Source of the DNA: UMGS1124 sp964417835
Lineage (GTDB): Bacteria > Bacillota_I > Bacilli_A > RF39 > UBA660
Reading direction: 5' to 3'
DNA: 15,154 nucleotides
Assembly: GCA_964417835.1 (NCBI GenBank)
Contig: CAYQJD010000024.1
Location: 1 to 15,154 of the forward strand
Part shown: positions 15,101 through 15,154 of the stretch, piece after piece
How positions within the stretch are numbered: the first letter of the stretch is position 1
How the letters are laid out: the number at the start of each line of letters is the position of its first letter
The notes under the pieces: model-generated
What the model was told of the DNA's origin: nothing
What the model saw: only the letters and a program-made list of their open reading frames with translations
Database searches by the model: none
Translations under genes and position numbers: made by a program

Positions 15101-15154
15101 AAAAACTTATTAATAAATATATAGATAAATTTGATAAAGGAATATTTATTGGAG
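12121..15154 (+). CDS. Three-domain fusion: Wzy/O-antigen-ligase-like membrane domain, GT4 and GT26 (WecG/TagA/CpsF); C-terminus beyond window
   Basis: The frame was read codon by codon from 12121 and has no stop to the window end (1011 codons). Residues 1-445 hold about eleven membrane segments, the block GLSGTIGWFFSANEIS (154-169), GTKAS (205-209), a charged outside loop (255-335) and a DIFFHSG block (367-373): a Wzy polymerase or O-antigen-ligase-like protein. Residues about 457-835 form a GT4 domain: LHLNYGGIEK (462-471), ISVGRLSKEK (657-666), IVGDGPE, and E-X7-E with E740 and E748. Residues about 841-1011 form a GT26 domain: TAN (864-866), PDG (892-894; the Asp matches the proposed catalytic base of TagA), ERITGIDL (910-917) and GIPHQEK (989-995). 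GT26 enzymes normally stand alone at about 245 residues and add ManNAc or similar to a lipid-linked sugar. No in-frame ATG lies near either soluble domain's start, so separate translation is unlikely. Confidence 0.88.
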   Translation, partial: MNNKKRLYIFLLVLPIIDLITSVMTRFLSTSISLGVFVKIIFLGVMLYYLVFKSTSKHKKLCLTYVLLIFIYMIFYILSKIKYMDFSIFIKEAIYLIKLIYFPTLLACLFCYFDDKKISKNELWNVLKINLISYSILLLIPLLTNTGFSTYENGLSGTIGWFFSANEISIILIILFPYIYTLIKNKRIFWVVVPIIIILIIATIGTKASMVGLVIDSIILMILSCFYKVNKKLNIKLISFSFIIMSVVLLVFTNSSSLNNLKQTFGIQEKQNIENAIAAKEQEEKLISEEIRKLDSENIKTSKFIEEFIDKYGKALLSDRDIYFEVTYKLYRKNYNFNILLFGLGYSNTSQIKNFAITKLIEIDPLDIFFHSGLMALIIVFLPFIYFIYYLFKSRKFNINIIFYFLMLGMIFCVSCISGHTLMAPAVNIYIVLYFILAYTELGLIEEKKSNIEKGKVTIYSLHLNYGGIEKDIVNKANTLSKIYNVEIISVYKLNDKPVFKINNKVKISYLTLDIKPNKEEFKIALKNKNILNIIKEGLKSIKILYLKNTLLNKSMTECNSEIIISTRLDFTKKLINNNEFKNIKIAQEHVYHNNNDKYLNNLYYILKKIDYLMPSSNYLTNYYKELFPKYSYKIVTNHMSVETDNSISNLKNKNIISVGRLSKEKAFDDLIRIFKTIVKNNKEWVLNIVGDGPEHDNLNSLIKELKLEDNVKLLGNKNAIELNKLYKDASIYVMTSLEESFGLVLLEAASHGLPIVAYSSALGACEILKDNNGILVDNRDEINMIKSLENFINSTKLRKEYQKKSLNISKIYSYDNIEKYNLNFFETIKKNDIYNNLYKKSKKEFYEIVENRLKNKEKTFIITANSETYILSEKDKEMNDIINNKNNYIVPDGISIVKTANYLDYNIKERITGIDLAEYLFEIADKNKYKVYLFGAKIEVIEKLENKIKDKYPNIKLLGATNGYVNDKESVMEYIRVVKPDIVMLAIGIPHQEKLINKYIDKFDKGIFIG

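Noticed and set aside
12121..15154. Idea that this is a decayed or non-coding region because no complete frame ends in the window
   Set aside because: The frame from 12121 is open throughout and simply runs off the window; three sets of intact family motifs confirm coding.
1..15154. TGA read as tryptophan (Mollicute code), considered because of the extreme AT content
   Set aside because: Trp codons seen in conserved motifs are TGG, and TGA ends the gene at 4717-4719 with a typical ATGA overlap to the next gene.
1..15154. Search for CRISPR arrays, tRNA genes, insertion-sequence ends and transposase genes
   Set aside because: No regularly spaced repeats, cloverleaf-like segments or transposase motifs were seen; the repeated NDGS-type coding blocks are homologous glycosyltransferase motifs, not DNA repeats.

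Overview
The window is a very AT-rich, entirely plus-strand piece of a surface-polysaccharide (capsule, cell-wall glycan or teichoic-acid-like polymer) biosynthesis locus. TGA is used as a normal stop (4717-4719) and Trp is TGG, so this is not a TGA-recoding Mollicute. Strong AGGAG-type ribosome sites, TATAAT promoters, hairpin-plus-T terminators and the gene families present suggest a low-GC Bacillota (Firmicutes). That assignment is inference; there is no rRNA or housekeeping marker to fix it.

Three transcription units can be seen. Unit 1 (1-1769) is the tail of an operon holding two family 2 glycosyltransferases, the first cut by the window edge; it ends at a weak hairpin terminator over the stop codon. 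Unit 2 (promoter about 1812-1840, genes 1871-12047, terminator 12036-12068) has eight tightly packed genes: an ABC-2 polysaccharide export permease and its short ATPase, a GT4 enzyme with a coiled-coil tail, a GT2-GT4 double glycosyltransferase with a hydrophobic tail, a GT-C-like membrane protein, a UbiA-family enzyme resembling decaprenyl-phosphate phosphoribosyltransferase, a second GT-C/DUF6056-like membrane protein, and a GtrB-type polyprenyl-phosphate glycosyltransferase. Unit 3 (extended -10 at 12082-12090) is one reading frame from 12121 that stays open to the last base. It encodes at least 1011 residues joining a Wzy/O-antigen-ligase-like membrane domain, a GT4 domain and a GT26 (WecG/TagA/CpsF) domain.

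Proposed working model (inference): the cytoplasmic GT2 and GT4 enzymes build a glycan on a polyprenyl carrier and the ABC pair exports it. The UbiA-like and GtrB-like enzymes make two different polyprenyl-phosphate-linked sugars, a pentose phosphate and probably a hexose. The two GT-C-like proteins would use these outside the membrane to decorate the exported chain, as GacI/GacL do for the streptococcal group A carbohydrate. Unit 3 seems to combine initiation, elongation and polymerisation or ligation functions in one membrane-anchored protein and is the most unusual object here.

No tRNA, rRNA, CRISPR array, insertion sequence or transposase was seen. The only non-coding gaps above 50 bases are 1770-1870 and 12048-12120, and both hold promoters.
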